DNA of 64,000 nt from NCBI GenBank assembly GCA_011009095.1, contig VTPC01089975.1:362293-426292 (forward strand), in the 5' to 3' direction. The notes beneath the pieces were generated by a model, which was given only the letters and a program-made list of their open reading frames with translations, had not been told where the DNA came from and did not search any database. The DNA comes from Ignelater luminosus (lineage: Eukaryota; Arthropoda; Insecta; Coleoptera; Elateridae). Below are positions 1-11,970 of this stretch, in pieces. Each line of letters begins with the position of its first letter. Positions within the stretch are counted from its first letter, which is position 1. Both the position numbers and the translations under genes were made by a program.

Positions 1-2490
1 TAAATACCTTGTAATACTTTCATGAAGCCAACTCGTATCAGTCAGTTCCAATATTAAACAACCCACAGTCTGCCATAATGCAATTAAAGAACAATCAAAC
101 TAATACAAAGCCCGCAAAGAGCCTCAAGGTAGCCCACAGTAGGAAGCAGAAGCTTTTCAATATAAATTAAACTAAAAAACATGGACTTCTGGCAAGATAA
201 TCAAAGATCAATCCTTTCACCACGAGGCTAAATCAGCAGGGTCTTTATACAGTTATGTTGGTGTGTATGATTGATTATGTTTGACGAATTAAATGACATA
301 AGAGGTTCGAAATTTTTTAAATTTTTAAGAATGTAAAGAGAAAATTGAAAGTAGAACAAGTGGAACGATTTTTATTTATTACGGTGATTTGATTTTAAGA
401 GCTTTATATGTATCTGAAATTGTAGGTGTTCATCTTCCGAATGGTCTTAAGTGCAGAGAAAGTCTTTCTAATGTAAAAAATTAAAAATGATAAATCGGAA
501 CCGTTAGAAGACATAAATAAAAGAATAAAATAGTTTCGGCTCCCTTTTTACCGCAATTTTTTTTATGTAAGTGAGCAGTGAGGATTTTCTAAGCTCTCGC
601 AATTTTAAAATGACGAATAATCTGATCCCCTTAAAAGTAAACCAGTTGGACAATGGACCCCATTTCGCAATAAACAATGAAGGGGAGGATGCAAAAGTGG
701 AGACAAGACAGTGTCAGTTAGTGGACAAAGAATCGAATCGTTAAATTCTGCAGCACGTCTGATTTCGCGAGAGGGGACTTGATAAAAATAACAATAGCAG
801 CAGGTTTGCATGTGAATCGGCGAGCAGATGTGAGCTAAGATACCAGCACACAATGCTTGTCACACCGTGATTAATTAGCCGATTCAGCTTCTTCCATCTT
901 CTTTACTCTCTGTTGTTCAGTATTCGCATTTGTACTGTTAATTTTTTTTTTAATAACGCACAACGGGTTTTAACTGATGATAATGGAATTGTATAAGTTC
1001 AAGCTCAGAAGTCTTTTATGGTCAAGTTTTAAATGTCGGGTTCAAGACAAAAGTGGATATTAAATATAAATTTTGTAAGCTTTTTTTGTTAAGGCAATTA
1101 GAAAATTCCTAATTTGTTAAAATGAATGTGTATTTCATAAGAAAACGCCACATAATGCAAGTCACAATAAATCTTAAAATAAATTACAGGGAGACAATAA
1201 TTTTATCTGACATTTTTATTTCAGCTTTACGCGCAATAATAAACAATAAAACAAAATTACAAGGTCTTTGTATAAAAGTCCTCGAGAAGACTTTGATAGA
1301 TAACCAAGCAAAGACAACAAAAAGCTGTATAATGTTTTGCTGCGGCTATGTTAATTCTCTCATGTGATAATTCATACCAGTTCAACTTGCTTTCTTCTAT
1401 TCGTAATGTATGATAGTAATATTTAATTATTAACTCTAATATTTATGGATTTTAAAGCAATTTCTTTAATATTCATTTTATTTATTTAACGGTACTCTAT
1501 TTATGTATATTTAGTATTAAGGATGGATGATGAAATGAGAAAACTGAAATTTTTTGACAACGGGCATAAATTTGTTGCTAACGATTTCTTGTATGTATAA
1601 AAAACTTGATGATAAATTATTAAATTTATATTATACGTAACAGGTATAGGTAAGCATTAAGAAACAACAGTGGCCGGTTTCGTTTAATAGTGAAAGTGAT
1701 GCTAAATTTGAATTGTGGCAGATTCTGTTGAAACAGCCAATAATTTAAGGCATCATCAAAAGTGTTTCAAGGAATTCAGAATATTCTTTAGGAGAATGCA
1801 GAAAATAGTTGGCATTTTAGATAGAAATGATCTGATTTTTATTTATATCAATGTGAATGCTTAGATAACACCTGAACAGGTGATTTAGGAAAATTTGCCT
1901 TCAATCTTTCTCATCGGCTATTGGATCATATCTTGTTTTTGTTAAATGTAAAGGTATGATGATTTTATAGTCGATGATCTAATTGCTTCTAAAGATTGTT
2001 TTAAAAATACTGCATTCTTGATATTTGGAATGTTACCGTAGAAAATTTTTATTATCTGCCTTGGCATTTTACAATTTCCGTATAATAATAATAGAGTATC
2101 AACCTAAAAATCTTGCATTATGCACATACCTGACCAATTAGTAGATACCTATCTAAAATTAAAATTAAAGTTTTTAAGTACGCAACAGACAATTTATTCA
2201 ATTCTTATACTCGTAATATCTTACATAGAATGTTTTTCAGTTAACAAAGGGTAAGTTAGCAGATATTATTTATTAAAATAATCAATACAAAGAGATCGAC
2301 AATCTCATAATCATAGAGGAATATGGTATATTGTTAAAAGGCATTTTGAAAAATCAGCTTTACACCTTTCTCTGAAAGAGGAGTCTAACTAATTTAAAAT
2401 TAGTAAGAAGAGGGTCACTGGAAGATTTATTTTGAAATGAATGTCCTCAGGACATCACTAATTAACATTGTGATTTTAAGTACCTATGTA
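1..2490. other. AT-rich non-coding DNA
   Basis: No supported gene. Short open frames here have no recognisable domain and sit in AT-rich, stop-rich sequence. About 600-900 is less AT-rich and more complex than its surroundings and is listed separately. Confidence 0.6.
600..900. other. Island of balanced composition, possible regulatory DNA
   Basis: About 300 bp with clearly higher GC and little low-complexity sequence, bounded by AT-rich DNA. It ends near a TTAATTA-containing stretch at about 869-877. A 248-nt minus-strand open frame overlaps it, but its cysteine/proline-rich translation matches no family I know. I read the island as a candidate conserved non-coding element. This is inference from composition only. 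Confidence 0.3.
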
Positions 2491-2499
2491 TGTCAAAAA

Positions 2500-2720
2500 G
2501 GCTGCTATGGTTGATATCTCAAATAACTTAAACAAGAAAAATGATGTCAAAGAGAATTACTAAAATTTGGGCATTGTCTTGGTGCTATTGGCTAGCAAAA
2601 ATCTCAAAAATTCATTGTTGTTGAAACAAAAGACCTTTGACCAACGTTTTGTGGTCCGATGAATCAAAGTTTGAAGTTTTCAGGATAAGTAACATCATTT
2701 CACCAATTATAAGATAAAGG
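2500..2720 (+). pseudogene. Tc1-like transposase fragment (relic)
   Basis: At about 2640-2705 the plus strand reads LTNVLWSDESKFEVF. This closely matches the block around the first catalytic aspartate of Tc1 transposases, usually (K)VLWSDESKFEIFG. About 100 nt upstream a frame-shifted stretch reads lysine- and asparagine-rich, as expected for the region before that block. The rest of the transposase is not visible, there are no obvious inverted repeats and the frame is broken. In Tc1 elements this protein binds the terminal repeats and moves the element by cut-and-paste at TA sites. This scrap cannot do so. Confidence 0.5.
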
Positions 2721-3099
2721 ACATATTAATCAACTTCTCGGGTTATTTATCTATCTCTGAGATTCATACTTTATATTAAAAATAATGCAAAGATTACATG
2801 ACTTGAACACCTCTGTATCTTGTACATTGGACTGAAAATTTGGCACCAACCTAGTATATTAACTGTAACTATAATTACACCGTATATAAGCTGAACACTT
2901 ATTTTTGCACCTGCCCTTTGAATTGAATAAAAACAAACGACGGGATGACGTCAATGAATGTTGTTTTATTTGTATAAAAACGAAGCAAAAAGAAACATGT
3001 AAATAGCACCATGAGTGAGTCAGCCAATGGTTCAAGCGAAAAATGCGCTTAACATACACATATTAATATAAAATAATTAGCAGGTTCATCATAAATTGG

Positions 3100-4030
3100 C
3101 CTCGTCGATCCTCACTGTGATAACAAACTTAGAATTGCAGCCCAAAATTTCAAACTACATTCTCGCAAGGTTTGAAAAAAGATCCCCGTGTCAATTCTCG
3201 TGTGTTGATTTAGGACTCCCCGTGTCAGCTTGAAATTCTGAGAAGGACATCTCTTGTTCGTTTGAAAAACAAAAGTCGTTTTATAAAAAATGGATGCGAA
3301 TGGAGCAGCGACAAAATAACGAGTTTTTGGTGGAAAATAGTGACTTTTACCGTTTGTGCTTTGGAAACACTGCATTCTGGTCAATTAGTCTTCTGCTATA
3401 TTGAACACCAGTCTATGTTGAACGGATAAAACTGGAACTGCAAGTATTCAAGATAGACAGTCTTACTGTATATTGGTTCTTGGGGGGTGCGAGTACAAGT
3501 TTATCGGAGTCGAGCTCATTTTGAGTTGTGTTGTGTTGGTAACTAAGAAAACCACGGTAAAACCTAAATGGAAACAGGCAACGCCCCAGGTAGAGAGTTT
3601 TCCTGAGAACTGTGAATCGATTGTCAATAACGGGTCTAATGATGGTTGTCTAGGTTTCCGTAGATGGTAACCTAAAATGCAGCTGTTGAATTTCTGAATT
3701 TGGGCAGCAAGCCGCTGATGGCAAAAGTTGAAAGCGTGAGTCTCATAGTTGCAGGCGGATGCCTTTGGAGTCGAATCTGGTCGATTGCAGCTGCTGTGGC
3801 GGAATAGAATGGCGTTGGCTTTTTGCTAGTTGTGTCCGATTCTCCATGTTCGAAACCAAGTTGTCAGTCGCTTTTTCACCTCGGTAGAGCTTCGAAACTA
3901 TATTAGAGGGCAGTGTTGTCCACAAAATAGAATAGCACTTGCAAAGCTCTTATCGACAACTTCATCAGATAAACTCTCCATTATTTTATCACAGCTAGCA
4001 GATATTCAGTCTCGTCGAGATATAGCCTGC
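3100..4030. other. Long island of higher-complexity sequence
   Basis: About 900 bp of noticeably higher GC with overlapping short open frames on both strands (for example 3112-3384 minus, 3473-3670 plus, 3830-4033 plus). None encodes a domain I recognise, and no frame runs the whole length. It could be a cluster of regulatory DNA, a non-coding exon or promoter, or an old unrecognised retroelement. I cannot choose among these from sequence alone. Confidence 0.3.
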
Positions 4031-4069
4031 TAAGTTGATTGATTATAAATTATTGTAACTAAAGGCGAA

Positions 4070-4165
4070 TTGCACCAACAATCTGATTACCATTAGAATT
4101 CATTCTAGATTAAAAAACCATACTTATGGATTTTTGTTTACAATCAGTTTTGATTATTGGTGCAA
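4070..4165. repeat. Short inverted repeat, about 96 bp (MITE-like)
   Basis: TTGCACCAACAATC at 4070-4083 faces GATTATTGGTGCAA at 4152-4165, a 14-bp inverted repeat with one mismatch around an AT-rich centre. The size and structure suit a tiny non-autonomous DNA element, but no clear target-site duplication is visible. Confidence 0.4.
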
Positions 4166-4199
4166 CCAACCCTAAGACAAGCTTTTTCTTTTGTATTCC

Positions 4200-6900
4200 C
4201 TGATAAAAGGATTGCTGTATATTTATCTAACATTTTCAATTTATTTTTCAAAAAATAAGTGCTTACCAATCGGGGTCCATACGTAAAGTATGACAAAACT
4301 TGTTCCCTAGATATTTTGTCAGTAACTTTGAAGATTCTTTAGTTTAACTGTTGTTGAAAATGAGATCAGTAAAAGCTAGCTGCCAAGGTAAGACCATTAG
4401 ATTCCAGTATTGACCCCAATTTATACACCAAACTGTATGAAGTATTTGCCCAGGCTCGGATAAAAGTACATAATGAAAATTGTATATTGTGTCGTCTGAA
4501 TCTGAATCGAAGGTGCACAAAACAAAAAATTAGCATCAGATTTCAAGTACATACTTTAGACTTGAATATTAGGCACCACCTACAAAACAGTGTGTTTAAG
4601 ATTAAATTACAGTATAGATTTGGTCATATGGTCTTTATTTTATTAAAATAACTCTATCCGTAATCGTTATTACCAAAGCATTTTTTGAGTAACAAAGAAG
4701 TTTTGCCCCCTCAATCTTCTCTATACTTTCGTTAAATAACCCTCTTTGACTATTTCCTTATTTCTCCCCAAAACCCTTCAGTAATTAAAAACACGTGACA
4801 GTTACATTAACAAAAATTATTTACAAAATGATATGCCGTACCCTTCAAAACGTGTAGTGCCCAATACCGTGGTAAAAGGTACATTTCGAATGTGCCCAAA
4901 AACATTTTCTAAATTTTTCGAAGTTGGATTTTTATTAAAGATTTCTTGTTCTTTTGATATCTTGGAACTAACATATGATATTGACATAAAACGTATTTCT
5001 GAAACTCGTTGTATAAACATTTATTGAATGAAGAAGGAAATTATAATCAAATAGATAATATTACTTTCTAGAATCTTTCTTCTCTATGTGTTCTCACTCT
5101 CGAACTTTAATTGTTTGCTGCTTAATTGTTATGTATTAAATTGGTTGATCAAAAGTAAAAATGTATGGATTCGTGGAATCTTGAAAAAAATTATCTAAAG
5201 CAATTCACTTTCTTACAATATTGCCAAATTCTTATTCTTTGACTTATCTCCAATTGTCTTTCCAAAAATCCAGTAAATAGAAAATTGAAGAGATATTAAG
5301 CCAGAACTTGTAAGTCAGTCTAATTCTTCCAATATGAAACCGGTAGTATCAAAACATCTCTGGAAAAGTCTGTGCAATGCTCTATAAACTTTACGCAAGC
5401 GGAACTCAAAACTGATTTGTGTGCAAACTCTAGATGTATCGAACTTTTATCTTTTCGACACCAATCCGTCTTTATGTTCAGCAAGCTATACACATTCATT
5501 CGAAAATGCTCATGCAGGCTACATAATTATATAGGGGATAACTGGAATAAAGGAAAAACTTTCACATTTGAAAACCTCGAAATGGGTGAGAAGGTTCACA
5601 ATGAAAAATTTAATACAATATAAAAATATTTTAATAAAAGAATATTAAGAATCTAAACATCAGAATAACAAACATAAATCAGAGTAATAAGTTAGAATTA
5701 AAATTGTGAAATATTAAAACGACCTTTGGGTCAACGCACTGTTTATCATATACATGATACAGTGAAAAATCTTGAAGTTATAGAGGAATTGTTGCACGAG
5801 AACTGTTTAACAATACAATGAATTATATAACAAGAAAGTAAAAGATTGACTAAATAAATAAATAAATAAATAGTGCGTTCTCCTAAACGCAGCGAAAATG
5901 CAAAAACTTTAGTAACTGTCGTGTCAGGTTGAATATGCAGGGTGTGTTTCCAAAACTTCTTATCTGCTATGACTAAATTGAGATGAACAAAATCTTGAAA
6001 GTTAAAAATAAAAAACTCAGTGCTCAAAGCTTCCATGACAAACTACACAGAGCCGATTTCAATACTGTATCGATAAAATGACTATACTTATCACTTATAA
6101 CAGTGTTTACCAACCGACGACGCGGTAGGCTGTTAGATGTGTCGTAATTTGATCAACAGTGATTAACTTTACTATTACGACATTCCCAAAAGCAAAGATT
6201 AGTAGAATACTTTGAATGGCTATTATTTTTTTATCGTTCAGCATCACACAACTCGAATGTCTAAATTACAGAGTCTACTCTTCTACTGATACGAATAGTT
6301 CAATTTTGCGGTTTGTCGTCATGATCGCAGGTGTGTTGGTGAAAGTCACAAGATCTTAAACTTCAGTGTTTGAAACAACTATTTGTTCTATATTGATTTA
6401 ATGCGGTGACTGCTCTGAGCCATTAGAGAGAAATTCGCCACTAACTAACTACTCTAAAGCAAGCCATCTACAAGATTATCAACTACAAAGTCACTTACCT
6501 ATTGACTGACGATATAAGAAAATCGAATAATATTACAGGTTGAAACTTGCTGTTTGACAACGTTCTTCATGGACATTAACCTCCAGCTTGATCTCAGTGA
6601 TGTATCAGATATCAACCATTTGTAAGAGCTCGATTAATTCTATTGTTTCATGATATCTCTTTTTATTGATCTGTATGTTCCAGATTATTTTCAAAAGTTC
6701 TCACTAGAGTACAAGACATGGCGGATCGTGATTAGGGTAGAGAGTATGAACCCGGAAAAGTTATAAGCTATATAAACGAGTAGCGGCTCGTAACATATTT
6801 TGTTGATGGACTTACGTGAAACTTATCTACTGGATCGATTTCTATATGGTTTTCAGAAGAGTGCAGGATATGAACTCGGGAAGATTGTAGATTATATAAA
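4200..6900. other. AT-rich non-coding DNA
   Basis: No supported gene. It contains a (TAAA)n run at 5851-5872. Two related stretches of about 36 bp ending in ATATAAAC, near 6740-6780 and 6862-6901, look like a diverged duplication just upstream of the LINE relic. Confidence 0.55.
5851..5872. repeat. (TAAA)n microsatellite
   Basis: Five and a half uninterrupted TAAA units. Confidence 0.85.
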
Positions 6901-6909
6901 CTATAAATA

Positions 6910-7441
6910 CTTTATTCTGGAAAACAATAAAGACGACCTACAAAGGCTTTTGTACCGATTCAACACCGCCGCAAAACGACTTAACATGCAGATATCAACA
7001 GCAAACACAAAAACGATGGTGGTAGCAAGAGAGCCAACACGGTGAAAACTAGACAAGAAAATAGACAAAAGATCTAGAAATAGAGATAACCAGCACAAGA
7101 GAAACGAAATTGAAAACACAAAGACAAGCCATGAAAGCTGCGCAAATTGTTGGCACACTCAACTCAACAATATGGCACAACAAATATATCACCAAAGAAA
7201 GTAAAACACGAATATACATACTTACGCACATGAAACAAAATCAGAAACAAAAGCAGCAAAACAAAAAACACGTGCAGCAGAAGTGAAGAAGATTTTGAAG
7301 AAGATACAATGCAAAGTGGAAGATGTGACTTTTCTTGTTGGTCAGGTCATGTGAAAACTATTGCACCGTTTTCACTAGGTTATGAGTCAGAGAAGATTTG
7401 TAGGCTCTAGGAGAGGTTGTTGGAGAGGCAAGTTTAAAGAT
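6910..7441 (+). pseudogene. Old LINE relic (C-terminal part of a reverse transcriptase ORF)
   Basis: Three frame-shifted blocks on the plus strand, in the correct order, match the part of insect non-LTR reverse transcriptases after the catalytic core. At about 6917-7045 the block contains NTKTMVVAREPTR. At about 7075-7220 it contains AMKAAQIVGTLNSTIWHNKY followed by TKESKTRIY. At about 7218-7350 it contains TYAHETKSETK and later CKVEDVTF. The catalytic FADD core and everything upstream are missing, and frameshifts and stops interrupt the frame, so the copy is dead. Its last 200 bp is the segment duplicated on the far side of the Jockey-type insertion that follows. Confidence 0.7.
7241..7441 (+). 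repeat. Left copy of a ~200-bp direct repeat flanking the Jockey-type LINE
   Basis: This segment, starting TCAGAAACAAAAGCAGC and ending GGCAAGTTTAAAGAT, recurs at 9513-9724. By eye the copies differ by about four substitutions and a few indels. The largest indel is a 12-bp stretch (ATTTCGATGCGG) missing here. The LINE lies exactly between the copies. Confidence 0.85.
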
Positions 7442-9512
7442 TTTTTTTTAAACACCTTTATTCAGGTATGACTACTACAATCTTAATATAATTAATTTAT
7501 TAGTACAGATGAATTGTGTTTATATTAAACAAGACTTGTGTGGAAATACTAAACCAGTGCTTAGTTGCCAATAGTACTCTTTACGTCTTTTATCTACATA
7601 ATTCATGCGGTTTTGTTCGCTTCAGTCTTCTTCTTTCATTGGTTGTGCCCAATAATTGAATTGCTTCCACGTTTGGATGATTGAGAAGTCTAATCTCATG
7701 TTTATTGGCTCGTTCCTTGATGACTTCCTCTATCGTGGGTATATTGAGGTCGTTATATATTTCGTTATTGGTTACGTATCGATACGCGTTGGTGATCATC
7801 CTCAGGAATTTGTTTTGACATTTTTGTATTATCTCTCGATTAGATTTATGTGCACAACCCCAAAGTTGTATCCCATACATCCATATCGGTTTGAATATAG
7901 ATAGATAAATAGTTCTTTTACAATGAAGATTCATTTTAGAATAATGTCCAACCAGCCAATACATTTGTCGTTGTTTAATGCGAATTTGTTCAGCTTTTTT
8001 TCTTAGATGGTGTTTCCAGTTTAATCTTGAATCTAAATGAAGCCCAAGATATTTTGCTGATTCTGCTTGAGGGATTGGTACCTCGTTGAGATATGTTCTT
8101 AGGCTGCAATTTCTTCGCCGCAGCATATATGTGACGTGGACTGATTTCAGCTCGTTAAGCTTGATTTTCCAGTCTTTTGTCCATCTGTTGATTTTGTTCA
8201 GTGTGCGTTGAGTTTTCTCAACTGCTATTGATTGTGATTCATTTACCGCCATGATTACAGTATCATCTGCAAAGGTTCCGGTGAATGTCTCATCTGATGT
8301 TGGAATATCAGCAGTATATAGCAGGTACAAAAGGGGTCCCAACACACTTCCCTGCGGTACGCCTGCTTTTATTGGATAAAATCTTGACTTGGCATCCTCG
8401 TGCATCACTCGAAATTGCCGATTAGCTAAGTATGATTCTAGCAATCTGCAGTAATTTTTGGGTAGCATTTTACTCATCTTGAGGATTAAACCTTTGTGCC
8501 ACACTTTGTCAAACGCCTGCGACACATCAAGGAATACGACAGAGCAATATTTCCCTTCTTCAAAAGCTCGTTCAATGACTTTGATGACTCGATGTACTTG
8601 ATCGATAGCTGAGTGTTTATTTCGGAATCCGAACTGGAAGTCCGGGATGTTTATTAAAGGCTTAAGCCGCTTTAAAAATAGTTTCTCGAATAGTTTTGAG
8701 ATTGTTGGAAGAAGTGAGATCGGTCTATACGATCCAACTTCCTCGTCTGGCTTATCTGGCTTTTTTAACATGATTATCTGTGCCATCTTGAAGCACTCAG
8801 GAACGTATTCCAAGCGTAAGCAGACATTGAAGAGATATGTAAGCATGATAATGGCCTTCCTTGGCAGTTCTTTGAACACCCCAGGTGATATTTCGTCGAT
8901 CCCTGGTGCCTTTTTTGGATTGAGATTTTGATCTATTTCTTTTGCTATTTCTATTGGTGTGAACAATTTGAATGCTATTTCTGGTTGATAAGTTGGTATA
9001 GTTTGGATATCAGACTGTATTTCGTGTGGTTGGAATGTATTTGCTAGATGTTGCGCAAACAATTCAGCTTTTTCACCGTTTTTTCGTAGCCAGTTACCTT
9101 GAGTGTCTCTTATGAGAGGGACACGAGTAACGGGCCTTTTATATCTTCTTGTCGCTTTCCACAATGAGTATTCCTTGTCCACTTCCGGTCCGAGGTTATT
9201 TAAGTACTCGTCGAGGCAATTTTGTTTGTATGTATTAATCATTTCTCTGACTTGATTGCTTATTCTGTTGAATTCTGTTTTATCAGTAGGGTTTCGGGTA
9301 GTGTGCCATATCCTTCTGGCTCTCCTTCTTTCTTTAATTTGTTCCCTAATACTAGCAGGATATTTTATTTCACATATGGGAGTTTCTTTTGCTTCAGGGG
9401 TAGCTTTTCTTGCTGCTGTTTTGATATTCTCAATAAAATTCCTAGATTGCCATTCTAGGTCCTTTTTAGATTTCAAGTTTACTTTTAAATTGATTATCTC
9501 TTCCAGTTTATC
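7442..9512 (-). mobile_element. 5'-truncated Jockey-type non-LTR retrotransposon
   Basis: On the minus strand the element begins abruptly inside its second ORF at 9512. It ends in a poly(A) tail, seen as a T run at 7442-7449. An AATAAA signal (TTTATT at about 7457-7462 on the plus strand) lies just upstream of the tail. The truncated 5' end, 3' poly(A) and flanking direct repeats are the normal products of target-primed reverse transcription. It is nested in an older LINE relic. It lacks the 5' UTR, ORF1 and the endonuclease domain, so it cannot move on its own. Confidence 0.85.
7590..9512 (-). CDS. Reverse transcriptase of a Jockey-type LINE (5'-truncated ORF2)
   Basis: The frame is open from the truncation point (12 codons before a TTG at 9476) to a TAA at 7590, about 640 codons with no internal stop. 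In residues counted from that TTG: a template-binding block near 250-300 (SYRPISLLPTISKLFEK, then FQFGFRNKHSAIDQVHR), motif A with FLDVSQAFDKVWH near 315-327, motif B AGVPQGSVLGPLLY near 371-384, the catalytic FADD at 402-405, and thumb motif KYLGLHLDSRLNW further on. The family copies its own RNA into nicked chromosomal DNA. The N-terminal endonuclease of a full ORF2 is missing, and no RNase H domain is evident, as is usual for Jockey elements. There is no true start codon. The clean frame suggests a fairly recent insertion. Clade assignment rests on motif resemblance and gene order, not a tree. Confidence 0.9.
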   Translation of the reverse strand, partial: DKLEEIINLKVNLKSKKDLEWQSRNFIENIKTAARKATPEAKETPICEIKYPASIREQIKERRRARRIWHTTRNPTDKTEFNRISNQVREMINTYKQNCLDEYLNNLGPEVDKEYSLWKATRRYKRPVTRVPLIRDTQGNWLRKNGEKAELFAQHLANTFQPHEIQSDIQTIPTYQPEIAFKLFTPIEIAKEIDQNLNPKKAPGIDEISPGVFKELPRKAIIMLTYLFNVCLRLEYVPECFKMAQIIMLKKPDKPDEEVGSYRPISLLPTISKLFEKLFLKRLKPLINIPDFQFGFRNKHSAIDQVHRVIKVIERAFEEGKYCSVVFLDVSQAFDKVWHKGLILKMSKMLPKNYCRLLESYLANRQFRVMHEDAKSRFYPIKAGVPQGSVLGPLLYLLYTADIPTSDETFTGTFADDTVIMAVNESQSIAVEKTQRTLNKINRWTKDWKIKLNELKSVHVTYMLRRRNCSLRTYLNEVPIPQAESAKYLGLHLDSRLNWKHHLRKKAEQIRIKQRQMYWLVGHYSKMNLHCKRTIYLSIFKPIWMYGIQLWGCAHKSNREIIQKCQNKFLRMITNAYRYVTNNEIYNDLNIPTIEEVIKERANKHEIRLLNHPNVEAIQLLGTTNERRRLKRTKPHELCR

Positions 9513-9724
9513 TCAGAAACAAAAGCAGCAAAACAAAAAAAACACGTGCAGCAAAAGTGAAGATTTTGAAGAAGATACAATGCAAAGTGGAAGATGTGAC
9601 TTTTCTTGTTGGTCAGCTCATGCGAAAACTATTGCACCGATTTCGATGCGGTTTTCACTAGGTTATGAGTCAGAGAAGATTTGTAGGCTTTAGGAGAGGT
9701 TGTTGGAGAGGCAAGTTTAAAGAT
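9513..9724 (+). repeat. Right copy of a ~200-bp direct repeat flanking the Jockey-type LINE
   Basis: Partner of 7241-7441. It keeps the 12 bp that the left copy lacks and adjoins the 5'-truncated end of the LINE with no gap. Confidence 0.85.
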
Positions 9725-11340
9725 GAAAACTAGTTAAGTTATTTGCTTCAATTACGTATAGGTAGGCGACTTGATTGTAGGCCGGCAGTGACGATTTGTA
9801 ATATGATGGACCTTCTTGATTTGCAGTCTTGGCTTTCTAAAACACTTTAATATCACCTTTGCGACTGCGACACACAATCACGAGAGTATAAATTGAGAGA
9901 AGGAGATCCAAGTAGCTGCACAATCTATGATAAAACGGATTTGCCGAAAGATTTGTTCGAATATTAAAAAGGCTTTGATTAATTTTTGCTAAATAAGTAC
10001 TAGATTTAACTTTTTTATTACTGCTTACTTCTATATAGGTTTAGTAAAGTCTTTACCAATTTATTTGTAGTTTTTTTATGTCTTTTTCTCTTTTTGAAGA
10101 ATTTATTTCTTTTCCACTAGTATTATTACCTGTTGATATTTGAATATGTAAATTCTGCTGGTGTACAACCTCCCAATTATATGATGTTTATTAAATTGTC
10201 TAATTTGCGATCAATTTATAAACCGTTTCTTAACGCCTGATATATCTCAACAAGTTTTCCTAATCATAAATTTTGTTTAAGGAATATTATGGAAGATTTT
10301 TTACTGTGAAATGCAGTTTCTAAAACCGTTTATGTATAATAATCGAAAGTTATGTATTTAATATTTTCCATAATAGAATTTAATTTTCTTTTATTTATTG
10401 CAATTCTGAGACCAGAAACTTTGTGTAGAAAATCTGCAAGTATTAACTAATACATTATATGCAATAAAATGCAGCACACCCATTTGTTTGTAACATAATG
10501 CTAACCTCTGTATTGTTCAGCTTTCTCGAACTTATACCTTTCTTTAAATAAATATTTAGTAAATGGAAAAAAACAAACACAGATACTGTTAGAGAAATGT
10601 GAATTCTTCTCATTAAATTACTTTATATGTAAGTAGAATCCAATAAATAGTGTAATATCACAGCTGCTAATAAAAACTGTTTATAGTAACATAGAATTTC
10701 CTGTGTATTATAGTATCTTATTTTACAATAAGCAGTTAATGTTAAAATATCCATTCTGCCACTTGAAACAGTTATACACAAGAAAAATAAAAAAGTCGGT
10801 TTTATGAGAAATTATATTAGTTCAAATGACAAACTGAAATCCAAAACTTATTAAAAATGTAAGTTTACATAGAAATCGCTTTTAACATCATTTTCATTTT
10901 ATTTTTTTTTTTGTAACTCGAATTATATATGAAGATATAATTCATTTTGTATAGTTGCATATAACTTGCAAAACATGTTCTAGTAAATTGTAGAAAGGTT
11001 GTAGAATTTTATTTATTTCATCTGAAAGTTGCAGAACAAAAATGTATAATGTCTAAAGTGATATTAAATTATGGATACACATTTCTGGAGAAGATCTCCC
11101 CAAAGAGCTTTCTAATTTGCATTTAATGATTTCTATTTTCATAACTTGTAAGGTAACTCTCGATTTCAATAGCAAAATTTCTTGAAATTGTTTTTTAAGT
11201 TCTTTTTGGAAAGGTAACGTATATACTGACAGACTCTTATCTTTAGAGATCAGAATATTTCTCATAAAAGATGTTAACATGCATAGTATTTCCATTTTCT
11301 TAACTACAACTCATTTTTAATCGTTAAATCAAATTGCGTT
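9725..11340. other. AT-rich non-coding DNA
   Basis: No supported gene. The 80-codon minus-strand frame at 11053-11295 has no recognisable domain. Confidence 0.6.
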
Positions 11341-11349
11341 CCCACACAC

Positions 11350-11970
11350 ACATGTGGGGAGACTCATGTACATCAACAAAGCTCAGGTACCAACAGAATG
11401 TGGAACCCGCTGGGTACAACAATACAAAGTACAATATCGCCCAAATACCAACCTCAACACACTCGCTCTGACGGTATCGTCTTTCATACCGGCCTTATTC
11501 GTACCTGCCATTCAACAAGTGATAGAGATAGATGGAATACCTCAGGAAATATGTTTTTAATGATGGAATTAAAGGATTGCGTATTTATAAGAGAGAGAAC
11601 GGTCAGAAGATTAAGCTATTTTGTTATTTCTGTACATACCAGAATTCTTAAAAATCCAAGAAATTCCTTCCACATTCGGATTTCGATAGTTAGAATCCTT
11701 ATTTAAAAGCCCATCATCACATTATTTTAGAACAACCGAAAGACAACACTTTATACGAACTCACGCACGATACAAAGCAGACAATAGTTCACCGAGGTGC
11801 ATTTTATGTTCGTCCCCTCAATATTTGTTCAGACTGCTCTATTATTCTATCAACAATTGCCGGGCCATTGTGTGCCCATCTGTGCCGCGACCGGGAGCTT
11901 ATATTGTTAAGTCTTCAAGCCCGGTTTGACCCCGCACAGGTGAGGCAAAAAGACTTGTCATATGCGATGA
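11350..11970. other. Higher-GC block, possibly a decayed retroelement
   Basis: Composition is richer in GC than on both sides, and several overlapping plus-strand frames are present. Near 11740-11830 one frame reads RYKADNSSPRCILC, which loosely resembles the cysteine-containing tail of some LINE proteins. No catalytic motif is visible, so I offer a retroelement relic only as a weak possibility. Regulatory DNA is an alternative. Confidence 0.25.

Noticed and set aside
9256..9693. 145-codon plus-strand frame at the LINE edge
   Set aside because: It is antisense to the LINE reverse transcriptase and runs into the flanking direct repeat, so it is a shadow frame.
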